DNA from: Clostridia bacterium
GTDB taxonomy: Bacteria; Bacillota; Clostridia; Christensenellales; Aristaeellaceae
Direction: 5' to 3'
DNA length: 20,683 nucleotides
Assembly: GCA_900759005.1 (NCBI GenBank)
Contig: CAAEUQ010000143.1
Coordinates: 1 to 20,683, forward strand
Shown here: positions 20,365-20,683 of the stretch, piece after piece
Layout of the letters: each line of letters starts with the position of its first letter
Numbering within the stretch: the first letter of the stretch is position 1
Notes under the pieces: generated by a model
Told to the model about the DNA's origin: nothing
The model's database searches: none
What the model saw: only the letters and a program-made list of their open reading frames with translations
Translations under genes and position numbers: made by a program

Positions 20365-20683
20365 ATGCAAGCATTGATTCGGGAAACCCTTCACAGAATC
20401 ACCCCGCCGGACGAGGCGGCGATGGAAATGGCGCGCGCGCATCAGGAAACGCTCGCAAAGCCGCCGCACAGCCTCGGAACGCTGGAGGATATCTCCGTTC
20501 AGATCGCCGGATTGACCGGAAAGGTATTCAACCGTGCGGAGCGTCGGCGTGTGATCGTGTTCGCGTCGGACAACGGCGTCGTCGAAGAGGGCGTCGCATC
20601 CGCACCGCAGTCGGTTACGCTGGCGCAGACGATCAACATTTCGCGGGGACTGACCGGCGTGGGCGTAATCGCAAAGCATTATC
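20365..20683 (+). CDS. cobT: Nicotinate-nucleotide-dimethylbenzimidazole phosphoribosyltransferase, N-terminal part
   Basis: The first 106 codons of CobT, cut by the window edge (the family usually has about 350 residues). CobT transfers phosphoribose from nicotinate mononucleotide to the lower-ligand base, giving alpha-ribazole phosphate for the nucleotide loop of cobalamin. The conserved start KPPHSLGTLEDISVQIAG (32-49; usually KPPGSLGRLE) and FASDNGVVEEGV (66-77; FAxDHGV in proteobacterial enzymes) are clear, followed by PQSVTLAQTINISRGLTGVGV. His35 stands where Gly is usual in KPPGSLG. ATG 20365 has GGAGG about eight bases upstream. It has its own promoter just downstream of the tandem repeat. 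Whether further cobalamin genes follow cannot be seen. Confidence 0.93.
   Translation, partial: MQALIRETLHRITPPDEAAMEMARAHQETLAKPPHSLGTLEDISVQIAGLTGKVFNRAERRRVIVFASDNGVVEEGVASAPQSVTLAQTINISRGLTGVGVIAKHY

Overview
The window looks like chromosomal DNA of a fairly GC-rich, anaerobic, low-GC-relative Gram-positive lineage (Clostridia or a close relative). The pointers are strong AGGAGG-type ribosome-binding sites, sigma-A promoters with extended -10 elements (TGCTATAAT recurs), a phosphofructokinase with pyrophosphate-type active-site residues, a LicC-type cytidylyltransferase with an N-terminal extension, a TIGR04086-like membrane protein, a CobT of the Clostridial FASDNGVVEEG type and a fragment resembling the glycyl-radical tail of anaerobic ribonucleotide reductase. 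This placement is inferred from gene content only.

Layout: (1) 1-7560 holds mostly monocistronic genes, each with its own promoter and hairpin terminator: a small membrane protein (minus strand), an aldo/keto reductase, phosphofructokinase, a secreted protein, a GNAT acetyltransferase, a class A penicillin-binding protein and a TIGR04086-type membrane protein. (2) 7594-11734 is a minus-strand operon: an RluA-type pseudouridine synthase, a small PD-(D/E)XK nuclease-like protein and a SNF2 helicase, joined by 4-bp ATGA overlaps, then a stand-alone NrdD-tail-like protein and a LicC-like enzyme joined by a TGATG overlap. (3) 11837-15845 encodes cell-surface proteins on the plus strand: a membrane-anchored protein with a Pro/Thr linker, a short secreted protein whose frame is broken, and a large secreted protein that joins a propeller-like region to a solute-binding domain. 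(4) 15850-18895 is a minus-strand amino-sugar operon (nagB, nagA, N-acetylhexosamine kinase) facing a divergent AraC-type regulator (19091-19987), with an inverted- and direct-repeat-rich control region between them. (5) 19961-20290 is a two-copy tandem repeat whose first copy supplies the last codons of the araC gene. It is followed by a promoter and the first third of cobT, cut by the window edge.

The items most worth a second look are the NrdD-tail fragment, the overlapping nuclease/SNF2 pair, the tandem repeat with a 44-bp core conserved far better than its flanks, the frame-broken secreted protein, and the propeller/solute-binding fusion without transporter genes. No rRNA, tRNA, CRISPR array, transposase or integrase was recognised. 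No database search was run; all family assignments come from motif recognition.
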